DNA of 64,000 nucleotides, taken from contig NZ_SDPQ02000002.1 of the NCBI RefSeq assembly GCF_004134905.2, positions 1,054,001 to 1,118,000 of the forward strand. The letters are read 5' to 3'. Positions 56,057-64,000 of this stretch are shown here, piece by piece (the first letter of the stretch is position 1; the number at the start of each line of letters is the position of its first letter). A program made the position numbers and the translations under genes. The notes below the pieces were generated by a model. The model saw only the letters and a list, made by a program, of their open reading frames with translations. It ran no database searches and was not told the DNA's origin. The stretch is from Aeromicrobium ginsengisoli (GTDB lineage Bacteria; Actinomycetota; Actinomycetes; Propionibacteriales; Nocardioidaceae).

Positions 56057-56092
56057 AGGATGGCGACTTCCTTTCGAGGAGGTCGCCATCCT
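56057..56092 (+). terminator. Terminator-like hairpin between ABC permease and dxr
   Basis: An 11-base-pair perfect stem, AGGATGGCGAC with GTCGCCATCCT, encloses a 14-base loop that can pair further (TCC with GGA). It lies 70 bases after the permease stop and 48 bases before dxr, closing the accessory segment. Confidence 0.7.
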
Positions 56093-56139
56093 GCATGTCC
56101 GGACTAGGGCATGGGCAACGCATCGGGGACAATGGTCGG

Positions 56140-57342
56140 ATGCGCAAGCGTGTCGCCGTTCTCGGCTCAACGGGATCCATCGGGACCCAGGCCCTCGAGG
56201 TCATCGCGGCCAACCCCGAACGGTTCGAGGTCGTCGCGCTGGCCGCCGGCGGGGGCAGCCCGCGACTGCTCGCCGAGCAGGCGATCGCGTTCAACGTGCC
56301 CCTCGTCGCCGTCGCCAAGGCGAGCACCGCCGAGGACGTCCAGCTCGCGCTCTACGCCGAGGCGCAGCGCAACGGCTACGCCCAGGGCGACCACCGGGTG
56401 CCGCGCCTCATCGCCGGACCCGACGCGGCGGTCGACGTCGCCCGCATCGAGTGCGACGTCGTGCTCAACGGGATGACTGGTGCCGTCGGCCTGCTTCCGA
56501 CGCTGGCCGCGCTCGAAGCCGGTACGACCTTGGCGCTCGCCAACAAGGAGTCGCTGATCATCGGCGGCGAGCTCGTGATCGGCGCGGCCAAGCCCGGCCA
56601 GCTCGTCCCGGTCGACTCCGAGCACTCAGCTCTCGCCCAGGCGATGCGAGGGGAGCGGCGTGACGAGGTCCGCAGGCTCATCGTCACCGCGAGCGGCGGC
56701 CCGTTCCGCGGGCGTACGCGCGCCGAGCTTGCCGATGTCACACCCGCCGAGGCGATGGCGCACCCGACGTGGGACATGGGTCCGGTCATCACGATCAACT
56801 CCGCGACCTTGGTCAACAAGGGGCTCGAGGTCATCGAGGCCAATCTGCTGTTCGACATCGACTTCGACCGCATCGACGTCGTCGTGCACCCGCCGTCGAT
56901 CGTCCACTCGATGGTCGAGTTCATCGACGGCGCCACGATGGTGCAGGCGTCGCCGCCCGACATGAAGCTGCCGATCGCGCTCGGCCTGGCCTGGCCCGAT
57001 CGCGTGCCCGACGCTGCCGCAGGCTGCGACTGGACGCAGCCGGCGACGTGGGAGTTCTTCCCGCTCGACGACGAGGCGTTCCCGGCCGTCAGCCTGGCGC
57101 GCAAGGCCGGCACCTTCGGGCGTACGGGCCCGGCAGTGTTCAACGCCGCCAACGAGGTGTGCGTCGACGCCTTTGTCGGCGGCGACTTGGACTTCCTCGG
57201 CATAGTGGACACGGTGGGCAGCGTCCTCGACGAGCATCTCGGCGATCCGGCCGTCGCCCGCCAGGATCTGACCCTCGACGGCGTGCTCGACGCCGATGCA
57301 TGGGCCCGCACCCGGGCCGCGGAGCTGGTGGAGAAACGATGA
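56140..57342 (+). CDS. dxr: 1-deoxy-D-xylulose 5-phosphate reductoisomerase
   Basis: Second enzyme of the MEP isoprenoid pathway (400 aa), making 2-C-methyl-D-erythritol 4-phosphate with NADPH. Motifs: [14 protein letters not shown] near residue 9, [13 protein letters not shown] near 133, DSEHSAL near 158 and ASGGPFRG near 182 with the metal ligands. The ATG at 56140 is set by GACAAT 6 bases upstream and by the family N-terminus [12 protein letters not shown]; an in-frame start 45 bases earlier adds unrelated residues. It overlaps rseP (ATGA). Confidence 0.96.
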   Translation: MRKRVAVLGSTGSIGTQALEVIAANPERFEVVALAAGGGSPRLLAEQAIAFNVPLVAVAKASTAEDVQLALYAEAQRNGYAQGDHRVPRLIAGPDAAVDVARIECDVVLNGMTGAVGLLPTLAALEAGTTLALANKESLIIGGELVIGAAKPGQLVPVDSEHSALAQAMRGERRDEVRRLIVTASGGPFRGRTRAELADVTPAEAMAHPTWDMGPVITINSATLVNKGLEVIEANLLFDIDFDRIDVVVHPPSIVHSMVEFIDGATMVQASPPDMKLPIALGLAWPDRVPDAAAGCDWTQPATWEFFPLDDEAFPAVSLARKAGTFGRTGPAVFNAANEVCVDAFVGGDLDFLGIVDTVGSVLDEHLGDPAVARQDLTLDGVLDADAWARTRAAELVEKR

Positions 57343-58637
57343 ACGCACTGATCTACACCCTCGGTGTCGTCGGATTCATCATCGGCGTCGCGGTCTCGAT
57401 AGGCCTGCACGAGCTCGGCCACATGTACCCGGCCAAGAAGTTCGGCATCAAGGTCACCCAGTTCTTCGTGGGCTTCGGCAACACCGTGTGGTCGGTCAAG
57501 CGCGGCGAGACCGAGTACGGCATCAAGTCGATCCCGCTCGGCGGCTACGTCAAGCTCGTCGGCATGCTGCCGCCGGCCAAGGACGCCGACCCGCACGAGG
57601 TGCGCACGACCAACACGGGCCTGTTCACGCAGCTGATCTCGGACGCCCGCAACGCCGAGTACGAACATGTCGACGACAAGGACCTCGACCGGTTGTTCTA
57701 TCGCAAGCCGTGGTGGCAGAAGCTGATCGTCATGGCCGGTGGCCCGATGGTCAACGTCCTCATCGCGATCGTGCTGTTCACGATCGTGTTCATGGGGTTC
57801 GGAGCGCTCAAGCCGTCGACCACGGTCAACACGGTCTCCGACTGCGCCATCAGCGACGCCGAGGCGGGGCGCACGTGCACGTCGAAGGACCCGATCACGC
57901 CGGCCAAGAAGGCCGGGCTGCTCCCGGGCGACCAGATCACCTCGTTCAACGGGCACCGGGTCACGTCGTGGGACGGGCTCACCAAGCTCATCCGCGCCAA
58001 CGGCTCGCGCGAGGCCGCCATCGGCTTCGAGCGCGACGGCAAGGCCCGCGAGGTCAGCGTCGCCACCTCGGTGCTGGCACGCGCCGACGTCGACGACCCG
58101 ACCAAGACCGTCAACGTCGGCTTCCTGGGCGTCGCACCCACCGAGACGTACGTCCGACAGGGCCCTGGCTACGTCGTGTCGACCATGGGCACGTACGTCA
58201 AGGGCACCGCCGAGGCGATTGTCCACCTGCCGCAGCGCATGGTCGACGTGACCAAGGCCGCGTTCGGCGGCAAGCGCGACGCCGACGGCCCGATCAGCGT
58301 CGTCGGGGCGAGCCGGGTCGCCGGTGAGATGGTCACGGTCGACGACCCGACGTGGGGTGAGCGGGTCCAGCGCGTGCTCGTGCTGCTCGCCGGGCTCAAC
58401 CTGTTCCTCGCGCTGTTCAACTTCATCCCGCTGCTGCCGCTCGACGGCGGCCACATCGCCGGTGCGCTCTACGAGGCCGTACGTCGCGGAATCGCCCGCC
58501 TGCGTGGCCAGCCCGACCCCGGATACGTCGACGTGGCCAAGATGTTGCCGGTCGCCTACGCCGTGGGTGCCCTCCTTATGCTGATGAGTGTGATCCTGAT
58601 CTACGCCGACATCGTCAACCCCGTGAAACTGAGCTGA
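57339..58637 (+). CDS. rseP: Site-2 zinc metalloprotease RseP/Rip1
   Basis: Intramembrane protease (432 aa) that cleaves anti-sigma factors and other membrane substrates in regulated proteolysis. HELGH at residues 24-28 in the first helix and LDGGH near residue 367 supply the zinc ligands and catalytic Glu; a single PDZ domain lies near 150-230. In mycobacteria the Rip1 gene is also between dxr and ispG. The ATG overlaps the dxr stop; ispG follows after 4 bases. Confidence 0.95.
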   Translation: MNALIYTLGVVGFIIGVAVSIGLHELGHMYPAKKFGIKVTQFFVGFGNTVWSVKRGETEYGIKSIPLGGYVKLVGMLPPAKDADPHEVRTTNTGLFTQLISDARNAEYEHVDDKDLDRLFYRKPWWQKLIVMAGGPMVNVLIAIVLFTIVFMGFGALKPSTTVNTVSDCAISDAEAGRTCTSKDPITPAKKAGLLPGDQITSFNGHRVTSWDGLTKLIRANGSREAAIGFERDGKAREVSVATSVLARADVDDPTKTVNVGFLGVAPTETYVRQGPGYVVSTMGTYVKGTAEAIVHLPQRMVDVTKAAFGGKRDADGPISVVGASRVAGEMVTVDDPTWGERVQRVLVLLAGLNLFLALFNFIPLLPLDGGHIAGALYEAVRRGIARLRGQPDPGYVDVAKMLPVAYAVGALLMLMSVILIYADIVNPVKLS

Positions 58638-58641
58638 AGAC

Positions 58642-59787
58642 ATGACTGATCTCGGACTCCCCGCGATGCCGCCTCCGGTGCTGGCACCACGACGCAAGAC
58701 GCGCAAGATCAAGGTCGGCACGGTCGACGTCGGAGGCGACGCGCCCATCTCGGTGCAGTCGATGACCACGACGCTGACCTCCGACGTCAACACGACGCTG
58801 CAGCAGATCGCCGAGCTCACCGCCGCGGGCTGCGACATCGTCCGCGTGGCCTGCCCGAGCCAGGACGACGCCGACGCGTTGCCCGAGATCGCCAAGCACT
58901 CCAACATCCCGGTCATCGCCGACATCCACTTCCAGCCCAAGTACGTCTTTGCGGCGATCGACGCCGGCTGTGCCGCCGTACGCGTCAACCCCGGCAACAT
59001 CCGCAAGTTCGACGACCAGGTCGGCGCGATCGCCCGCGCGGCCAAGGACGCCGGTGTCTCGATCCGCATCGGCGTCAACGCCGGCTCGCTCGACAAGCGC
59101 ATCTACGACAAGTACGGCAAGGCCACGGCCGAGGCGCTCGTCGAGTCGGCCGTCTGGGAGGCGTCGCTGTTCGAGGAGCACGACTTCCACGACTTCAAGA
59201 TCTCGGTCAAGCACAACGACCCCGTCGTGATGGTGCAGGCCTACGAGCAGCTGTCGCAGCGCGGCGACTGGCCGCTGCACCTCGGCGTCACCGAGGCCGG
59301 ACCGGCGTTCCAGGGCACGATCAAGAGCGCCACCGCGTTCGGCGCGCTCCTGAGCCAGGGCATCGGCGACACGATCCGCGTCTCGCTATCGGCGCCGCCG
59401 GTCGAGGAGGTCAAGGTCGGCCTGCAGATCCTGCAGTCGCTCAACCTGCGCGAGCGCAAGCTCGAGATCGTCTCGTGCCCGTCGTGCGGTCGCGCCCAGG
59501 TCGACGTCTACACGCTCGCCGAAGAGGTCACCGCCGGCCTCGAGGGCATGGAGGTGCCGCTGCGCGTCGCCGTCATGGGCTGCGTCGTCAACGGACCGGG
59601 GGAGGCCCGCGAAGCCGACCTCGGTGTCGCGTCCGGCAACGGCAAGGGCCAGATCTTCGTCAAGGGCGAGGTCATCAAGACCGTGCCGGAGTCCAAGATC
59701 GTCGAGACGTTGATCGAGGAAGCCATGCGCATCGCCGAGGGCATGGAGCCGGTCGAGGGCGGCTCGCCCGCCGTCACCGTCAGTTGA
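58642..59787 (+). CDS. ispG: 4-hydroxy-3-methylbut-2-enyl diphosphate synthase (flavodoxin)
   Basis: Iron-sulfur enzyme of the MEP pathway (381 aa), converting MEcPP to HMBPP. The TIM-barrel part begins [15 protein letters not shown] near residue 34. The cluster ligands are in [10 protein letters not shown] near 276 and the C-terminal signature [16 protein letters not shown] near 312. It shares an operon with dxr and rseP, so two MEP pathway enzymes are made together. Confidence 0.96.
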   Translation: MTDLGLPAMPPPVLAPRRKTRKIKVGTVDVGGDAPISVQSMTTTLTSDVNTTLQQIAELTAAGCDIVRVACPSQDDADALPEIAKHSNIPVIADIHFQPKYVFAAIDAGCAAVRVNPGNIRKFDDQVGAIARAAKDAGVSIRIGVNAGSLDKRIYDKYGKATAEALVESAVWEASLFEEHDFHDFKISVKHNDPVVMVQAYEQLSQRGDWPLHLGVTEAGPAFQGTIKSATAFGALLSQGIGDTIRVSLSAPPVEEVKVGLQILQSLNLRERKLEIVSCPSCGRAQVDVYTLAEEVTAGLEGMEVPLRVAVMGCVVNGPGEAREADLGVASGNGKGQIFVKGEVIKTVPESKIVETLIEEAMRIAEGMEPVEGGSPAVTVS

Positions 59788-59852
59788 TCGGTGTGCCGCG
59801 GGCGTCCGCGCCGGGTCCGTCGTAGGCTGGTGGCACCACCCAGGGAGGCGCT

Positions 59853-60698
59853 GTGCTCAAGACGACGACGACGCACGTCCGTGCGCTGACGACGTCCGAC
59901 CTCCCTGAGCTGAACGCCCTGCTCGACCGCGATCCCTTGGTCAACCTGTTCATCCGCAACCGCGTCGACGCCACCAAGCTGCAGACGCGCTGGTTGGGCG
60001 GGCAGGTCTGGGGCTACTTCGAGGACGGCGCTCTCGTGTCGGCGTGCCACGCCGGCGCCAACGTCGTACCCGCCCAGGCGACACCGGCGGCCGTCGAGGC
60101 GTTCGCCGAGCAGGCGGTCTCCGACAACGTACGTCCGTCGTCGATCGTGGGGCCGCGTGACGCCGTGCTGCCGATGTGGAAGCTGCTCGAGCCGCACTGG
60201 GGTCCCGCCCGCTCGCCACGCCTCGACCAGCCGTTCATGGTGCTCGAGCACGACAGCCACCTGCGCCCTGACCCGCGTGTACGCCCGGTGGTGCTCGACG
60301 AGTTCGACACGGTCTATCCCGCCTGCGTCGCGATGTTCACCGAAGAGGTCGGCGTCGACCCCGAGATCGGCAACCGCAGCGGCTATCGCGCCCGCGTCGC
60401 CCAGCTGATCTCGCAGGGCTGGGCGTTCGCGATCATCGAGGACGGTGACGTGCTGTTCAAGGCCGAGGTCGGCGCCGCGACTCCGTACGCCTGCCAGATC
60501 CAGGGCGTCTACGTCAGGCCGGACCAGCGGGGCCAGGGCATCGCCGCGCCCGCGCTGGCTGCGGTCGTGCAGCAGGCGCGCGCGACGGTCGCACCGATCG
60601 TCACGCTCTACGTCAACGACCACAACACCGCGGCCCGCCGGGCGTACGAACGGGTCGGCTTCGAGCAGACTGCGACGTTCGCGTCGATCCTTCTCTGA
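59853..60698 (+). CDS. GNAT acetyltransferase with DUF4081 domain
   Basis: Protein (281 aa) with an N-terminal DUF4081 region (residues 1-135) and a C-terminal GNAT domain. The acetyl-CoA loop is VRPDQRGQGIAAPAL near 216-230, with NDHNTAARRAYERVGFE near 251 as the last conserved block. Homologues such as mycobacterial Rv2867c lie just after the ispG gene and have no settled substrate. GTG start preceded by GGGAGG; TAGGCT about 25 bases upstream may be its -10 element. Confidence 0.9.
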   Translation: MLKTTTTHVRALTTSDLPELNALLDRDPLVNLFIRNRVDATKLQTRWLGGQVWGYFEDGALVSACHAGANVVPAQATPAAVEAFAEQAVSDNVRPSSIVGPRDAVLPMWKLLEPHWGPARSPRLDQPFMVLEHDSHLRPDPRVRPVVLDEFDTVYPACVAMFTEEVGVDPEIGNRSGYRARVAQLISQGWAFAIIEDGDVLFKAEVGAATPYACQIQGVYVRPDQRGQGIAAPALAAVVQQARATVAPIVTLYVNDHNTAARRAYERVGFEQTATFASILL

Positions 60699-60710
60699 CA
60701 TGCTCATGGC

Positions 60711-61073
60711 ATGAGTCGTGACATCAAGGTCCTGGCCGGCATCTTCGCGGTGTCCGGCGTGCTGCACTTCGTGACCCCTCGCACGTACGAGGCGATCGTG
60801 CCGAAGGCGCTGCCGCGCAAGCGCGAGCTCGTCCAGGTGTCCGGCGCGGCGGAGCTCGCCCTGGCCGGGATGCTGCTGCATCCCCGCGGCCGGCGACTCG
60901 GTGGCCTGGGTTCGGCCGCGCTGCTCGTGGCGGTGTTCCCGGCCAACGTGCAGATGTCGGTCGACGCAGCTCGTGACTCGCGCAAGCCGTGGTGGTTCAC
61001 GCTCGGCACCGTGCTGCGCCTCCCGCTGCAGCTGCCGATGATCCGCATCGCGATGAAGGCCGCCCGAAGCTGA
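60711..61073 (+). CDS. Small DoxX-like membrane protein
   Basis: Small membrane protein (120 aa) with three to four hydrophobic segments. The pattern FAVSGVLHFVTPRTYEAIVPKALP and SGAAELALAGMLL followed by FPANVQMSVD is typical of the DoxX-like family. Its function is unknown; relatives are linked to redox or membrane processes. It lies 12 bases after the acetyltransferase gene and is probably co-transcribed with it. Confidence 0.75.
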   Translation: MSRDIKVLAGIFAVSGVLHFVTPRTYEAIVPKALPRKRELVQVSGAAELALAGMLLHPRGRRLGGLGSAALLVAVFPANVQMSVDAARDSRKPWWFTLGTVLRLPLQLPMIRIAMKAARS

Positions 61074-61089
61074 CGTGACACCGACCGCA

Positions 61090-61095
61090 TAAGGT
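61090..61095 (+). promoter_or_regulatory. Predicted -10 element (TAAGGT) for proS
   Basis: TAAGGT ends 6 bases before the proS ATG with no ribosome site in between, indicating a leaderless transcript. Confidence 0.5.
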
Positions 61096-61101
61096 CGTCC
61101 C

Positions 61102-62847
61102 ATGCGTATGTCCCGGCTCTTCCTGCGTACTCTCCGCGACGATCCGGCCGACGCCGAGGTGCCCAGCCACAAGCTTCTGGTGCGCGCCGGCTACGTCCGT
61201 CGTGTGGCACCCGGCATCTACTCGTGGCTGCCGCTCGGCCTCAAGGTGCTCGCCAAGGTCGAGAAGATCATCCGCGAGGAGATGGAGTCGATCGGCTCCC
61301 AGGAGGTGCGCTTCCCGGCGCTGCTGCCCCGCGAGCCCTACGAGGCCTCCGGACGATGGACCGACTACGGTCCCAACGTGTTCCGGCTCAAGGACCGCAA
61401 GGGCAACGACATGATGCTCGGCCCCACGCACGAGGAGTTCTTCACGCTGCTGGTCAAGGACCTCTACTCGTCCTACAAGGACCTGCCGCTGAGCCTCTAC
61501 CAGATCCAGACGAAGTACCGCGACGAGGCGCGTCCCCGTGCGGGCATCCTGCGCGGCCGCGAGTTCATCATGAAGGACTCCTACTCGTTCGACATCGACG
61601 ACGCCGGCCTCGCCGAGTCCTACCAGGCCCACCGCGAGGCGTACGTCCGCATCTTCGACCGGCTCGGCTTCGAGTACGTCATCGTGCACGCGCAGTCCGG
61701 TGCGATGGGTGGCTCGGCCAGCGAGGAGTTCCTTGCGGTCTCCGAGACGGGCGAGGACACGTTCGTACGCTCGCCCGGTGGTTACGCCGCCAACGTCGAG
61801 GCCGTCACGACCGTCGTGCCCGACGCCATCCCGTACGACGACGCGCCTGCCGCGCATGCGGAGCAGACCCCCGGCACGCCCACGATCGACACGCTCGTGG
61901 CGCACCTCAACGAGGCATTCCCGCGAGACGACCGCCCGTGGACCGCGGCCGACACGCTCAAGAACGTACTGGTGATCCTGCGGCAGCCCGACGGCACCCG
62001 CGAGCCGCTGGCGATCGGCCTGCCCGGAGACCGCGAGGTCGACGCCAAGCGCCTCGAGGCGGTTGTCTCGCCGGCCGAGGTCGAGCCGTTCGAGGACAAG
62101 GACTTCGCCGCCAACCCCGCGCTGGTCAAGGGCTACATCGGACCTGCTGCGCTGGGCACCGAGAGCGCGTCCGGCATCCGCTATCTCGTCGACCCCCGTG
62201 TCGTCGAGGGCACCCGCTGGGTCACCGGCGCCAACGTCGAGGGCTCGCACGTCATCGACCTCGTGGCCGGCCGCGACTTCACCGCCGACGGCACGATCGA
62301 GGCCGCGGAGGTCCGCCCCGGCGACCCGGCTCCTGACGGTTCGGGCCCCCTCGAGCTGGCCCGCGGCATCGAGATGGGCCACATCTTCCAGCTCGGCCGC
62401 CTCTACGCCGACGCGCTCGACCTCAAGGTGCTCGACGAGAACGGCAAGCTCGTCACGGTGACGATGGGTTCGTACGGCGTCGGGGTGTCCCGCGCAGTCG
62501 CAGCGGTCGCGGAGTACGCCCACGACGACCTCGGCCTCATCTGGCCCAAGGAGCTCTCGCCGTATGACGTGCACCTGATCGTGGCCGGCAAGGACGAGGC
62601 CGTGGTGGCTGGCGCGGAGCAGGTCTACCAGGACCTGATCGGCGAGGGCATCGACGTGCTCTACGACGACCGCCTCGGCAAGGTCTCGCCGGGCGTGAAG
62701 TTCAAGGACGCCGAGCTGATCGGCGTGCCCACGATCGTCGTGGTCGGCAAGGGCTTCGTCGACGGCGTCGTCGAGGTCAAGGACCGGGCGACCGGGGAAC
62801 GTACCGACGTCCCGCTCGCCGACCTCATCGCCCACCTCCGCGGCTAG
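61102..62847 (+). CDS. proS: Prolyl-tRNA synthetase (bacterial type)
   Basis: Class II synthetase (581 aa) that charges tRNA-Pro. Motif regions: [19 protein letters not shown] near residue 17, [11 protein letters not shown] near 107, motif 2 [17 protein letters not shown] near 136 and the catalytic-end motif [16 protein letters not shown] near 455. A YbaK-like editing insertion occupies about residues 225-390. Start ATG at 61102 fits the TAAGGT element. Its position before rimP is conserved. Confidence 0.96.
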   Translation: MRMSRLFLRTLRDDPADAEVPSHKLLVRAGYVRRVAPGIYSWLPLGLKVLAKVEKIIREEMESIGSQEVRFPALLPREPYEASGRWTDYGPNVFRLKDRKGNDMMLGPTHEEFFTLLVKDLYSSYKDLPLSLYQIQTKYRDEARPRAGILRGREFIMKDSYSFDIDDAGLAESYQAHREAYVRIFDRLGFEYVIVHAQSGAMGGSASEEFLAVSETGEDTFVRSPGGYAANVEAVTTVVPDAIPYDDAPAAHAEQTPGTPTIDTLVAHLNEAFPRDDRPWTAADTLKNVLVILRQPDGTREPLAIGLPGDREVDAKRLEAVVSPAEVEPFEDKDFAANPALVKGYIGPAALGTESASGIRYLVDPRVVEGTRWVTGANVEGSHVIDLVAGRDFTADGTIEAAEVRPGDPAPDGSGPLELARGIEMGHIFQLGRLYADALDLKVLDENGKLVTVTMGSYGVGVSRAVAAVAEYAHDDLGLIWPKELSPYDVHLIVAGKDEAVVAGAEQVYQDLIGEGIDVLYDDRLGKVSPGVKFKDAELIGVPTIVVVGKGFVDGVVEVKDRATGERTDVPLADLIAHLRG

Positions 62848-62851
62848 GTCA

Positions 62852-62916
62852 CCGAGATTTGGATCGAGCTGCACCACGAAGTGACCTGGCGTGGTGCACC
62901 AGCATCCACATCTCGG
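62852..62916. repeat. Nested inverted repeat after proS
   Basis: Outer arms CCGAGATTTGGAT (62852-62864) and ATCCACATCTCGG (62904-62916) pair with one mismatch. Inner arms GCACCACG and CGTGGTGC pair perfectly. The 65-base unit ends four bases before the stop of the convergent DUF4439 gene, so it can act as a terminator for both strands. Confidence 0.6.
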
Positions 62917-62919
62917 CGG

Positions 62920-63321
62920 CTAGGGGAGGCCGGGGAACGCGTCGGGGCGGCCGCCCCACGTGAGCTCGGCGAGCGCCGCACGGCGCAGCCCCCTCGTCGC
63001 ATACGTCCGTAGGTCGCCGGTGCTGTCACCGGCGAGCCTCAGGCAAACCGCAGCGATGTCGCGCTCGAGCTGCCGGGCGGCGGCGAGCGCCCTGGCCTTG
63101 TTGCGCACCCGCACCACGTCGTACGACAGCGCGGGCGGCACCGGCTCGACCCTGAGCTGGTGCAGGCGCGCCAGCAGGCCGTCCCGCACGGTGCCGTGAT
63201 CGTCGTAAGACGTGCGGGCCCGCTCGGCCAGCGCGCCGAACCGGGCGCCGATGACGGGGTAGAGCCACACGGCCTCGTGCTCGAGCGCGAGCCAGTCCTG
63301 CAGGGTCTCGGTCGACGTCAT
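62920..63321 (-). CDS. DUF4439 ferritin-like protein
   Basis: Small helical protein (133 aa) of the DUF4439 ferritin-like family. Four amphipathic helices are predicted; Glu and His residues in ALEHEAVWLYPVIGARF near residue 12 and Arg-rich helices later could bind metal, but a full di-iron set is not evident. It is encoded next to a Tat-signal protein with a 4-base overlap, and mycobacteria keep a similar pair beside the nusA-rimP locus. Function unknown. Confidence 0.78.
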   Translation of the reverse strand: MTSTETLQDWLALEHEAVWLYPVIGARFGALAERARTSYDDHGTVRDGLLARLHQLRVEPVPPALSYDVVRVRNKARALAAARQLERDIAAVCLRLAGDSTGDLRTYATRGLRRAALAELTWGGRPDAFPGLP

Positions 63322-63806
63322 CGCAGCTCACCGACCCCGCGTGCGCACTGGGCCAGGCCTGCGGACATCGACGCCAGGACGCGGGCGAGCGCGGGGGAGG
63401 CCGCCTTGACCGAGTCGGCCGCTCGGGCCTTCGACGCTGCCGAGTAGGCGGCGACCAACGCATCGACGGCCTTGGCGCGGTTCGCCGGCGGCGCCGCGAT
63501 GTCCGGGACGACCGCTGGGACGCCGACGGCCTTGGCATGCGCGGTGCTGATCGCGACGAACGGGCTGAGCCCGAGCTTGGCGTGCTTGACCGCTAATGCC
63601 TCCACCTGCGCGAGCAGCGTGTTCTGGTCGGCGGCGACCCGGGCGATGAGTCGATCGTCGGCGGGATCGGGCTCCTTGTGCGGCTCGATGCCCACGTTGC
63701 GGGCGAGGTCGTCGAGGCGATGGCCCAGGGCCGCACCGCCGAGACCGGCCGCGACTACCACGGTGGCTGCGCCGGTTGCCAGGAGCGCGCGTCGGCTGAT
63801 CACCAC
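63318..63806 (-). CDS. Tat-signal or anchored helical protein of unknown function
   Basis: Protein (162 aa) starting MVISRRALLATGAATVVVAAG, a twin-arginine-like signal followed by an Ala-rich hydrophobic run. The remainder is an Ala-rich helical domain without recognisable motifs. It overlaps the DUF4439 gene (ATGA), so the two are coupled and may work together outside the membrane. Homologues are reported as conserved hypothetical proteins next to rimP. Confidence 0.7.
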   Translation of the reverse strand: MVISRRALLATGAATVVVAAGLGGAALGHRLDDLARNVGIEPHKEPDPADDRLIARVAADQNTLLAQVEALAVKHAKLGLSPFVAISTAHAKAVGVPAVVPDIAAPPANRAKAVDALVAAYSAASKARAADSVKAASPALARVLASMSAGLAQCARGVGELR

Positions 63807-63853
63807 GGCAGGCTAGCCGACTCGTCGCGTTCACCGGAGGGCCGCTGGTTGGG

Positions 63854-63859
63854 TAGGGT
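63854..63859 (+). promoter_or_regulatory. Predicted -10 element (TAGGGT) for rimP-nusA operon
   Basis: TAGGGT lies 64 bases before rimP, giving a leader with a GGAGGA ribosome site. It is in the divergent gap with the Tat-signal gene. No -35 was assigned. Confidence 0.4.
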
Positions 63860-63923
63860 GGACCCGACACTGATGCCGGTGCCGACGACAGCCGAATCAC
63901 AAGTGAACACTGGAGGACGAGCC

Positions 63924-64000
63924 ATGGACGAACGACTCGCGTCTCTCGTGGATGACTGTGTGTCGGCGCTCGGGTTCGACCTCGAGGCGATCGAGCTCAC
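63924..64000 (+). CDS. rimP: Ribosome maturation factor RimP (3' truncated)
   Basis: Only the first 25 codons are in the window. They encode an N-terminal helix (ERLASLVDDCVSALGFDLEAIEL) that matches the start of RimP, the 30S assembly factor, which precedes nusA in most bacteria. The ATG is preceded by GGAGGA at 7 bases. The conserved proS-to-rimP order supports the call. Confidence 0.85.
   Translation, partial: MDERLASLVDDCVSALGFDLEAIEL

Noticed and set aside
56376-59102. About 900-codon minus-strand open frame opposite dxr, rseP and ispG
   Set aside because: It is antisense to three well-identified enzymes and has no recognisable motif; high GC leaves such frames open by chance.
60997-62877. 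About 620-codon minus-strand open frame opposite proS
   Set aside because: Antisense shadow of a conserved synthetase with low-complexity Asp/Val/Arg content.

Overview
The window is a 64 kb chromosomal segment of a high-GC actinobacterium. Gene content and order (smc-ftsY-amtB-glnK-glnD-ffh, then rpsP-khpA-rimM-trmD-rplS-rnhB-DUF2469-yraN-comM-dprA-xerC, then rpsB-tsf-pyrH-frr-cdsA-rlmN, then dxr-rseP-ispG-DUF4081 acetyltransferase-proS-rimP) match the conserved actinobacterial backbone. The TIGR03767-type phosphoesterase, Lsr2-like protein and many apparently leaderless genes (a TANNNT-type -10 ending 6-7 nt before the start codon) fit Propionibacteriales, perhaps Nocardioidaceae. The genus is an inference. 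Both ends are cut: smc lacks its start and rimP lacks its end. I saw no rRNA, tRNA, CRISPR, transposase or phage genes.

Layout. 1-10.2 kb: chromosome condensation (smc), co-translational targeting (ftsY, ffh), ammonium uptake and PII signalling (amtB, glnK, glnD), and a gluconate kinase/permease pair. 10.3-16.9 kb: a two-subunit ABC exporter with one degenerate ATP site, an ArsC-like reductase, a septum-formation-domain membrane protein, a fatty acid hydroxylase-type enzyme and an enoyl-CoA hydratase. 17.1-20.7 kb: ribosome and tRNA maturation genes. 20.7-23.1 kb: a small accessory patch (acetyltransferase, cupin/TetR pair, lipoprotein). 23.3-28.2 kb: DNA processing and recombination (yraN, comM, dprA, xerC) and a tandem LytM-domain protein. 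28.5-32.7 kb: translation factors, UMP kinase and CDP-diacylglycerol synthase.

32.7-37.1 kb holds a compact cassette of circularly permuted ATP-grasp/alpha-E protein, transglutaminase-like protease and zinc-ribbon metallopeptidase. It resembles a predicted but poorly understood peptide-synthesis or peptide-tagging system and sits between cdsA and rlmN. Between rlmN and dxr lies about 17.9 kb of accessory DNA. Its core (41.9-51.0 kb) reads as a polyamine uptake and catabolism locus: Lrp regulator, potDABC-like transporter, class III aminotransferase, aldehyde dehydrogenase and FAD amine oxidase. It is followed by a divergent Lsr2-like protein, a methyltransferase, and a two-component system divergent from an ABC transporter. 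From 56.1 kb the backbone resumes with isoprenoid (dxr, ispG), site-2 protease and proS genes.

The most notable regulatory signal is an 18-base sequence upstream of amtB that recurs, with 16 of 18 identities, upstream of the potD-like gene. It fits the AC-n9-AC core reported for actinobacterial GlnR and would tie ammonium uptake and polyamine use to one nitrogen regulon. Several palindromic or inverted-repeat elements lie in intergenic gaps (1133-1208, 41792-41880, 46598-46724, 62852-62916). A short repeat beginning at the ATGA of the upstream stop codon occurs twice (12007 and 20329).
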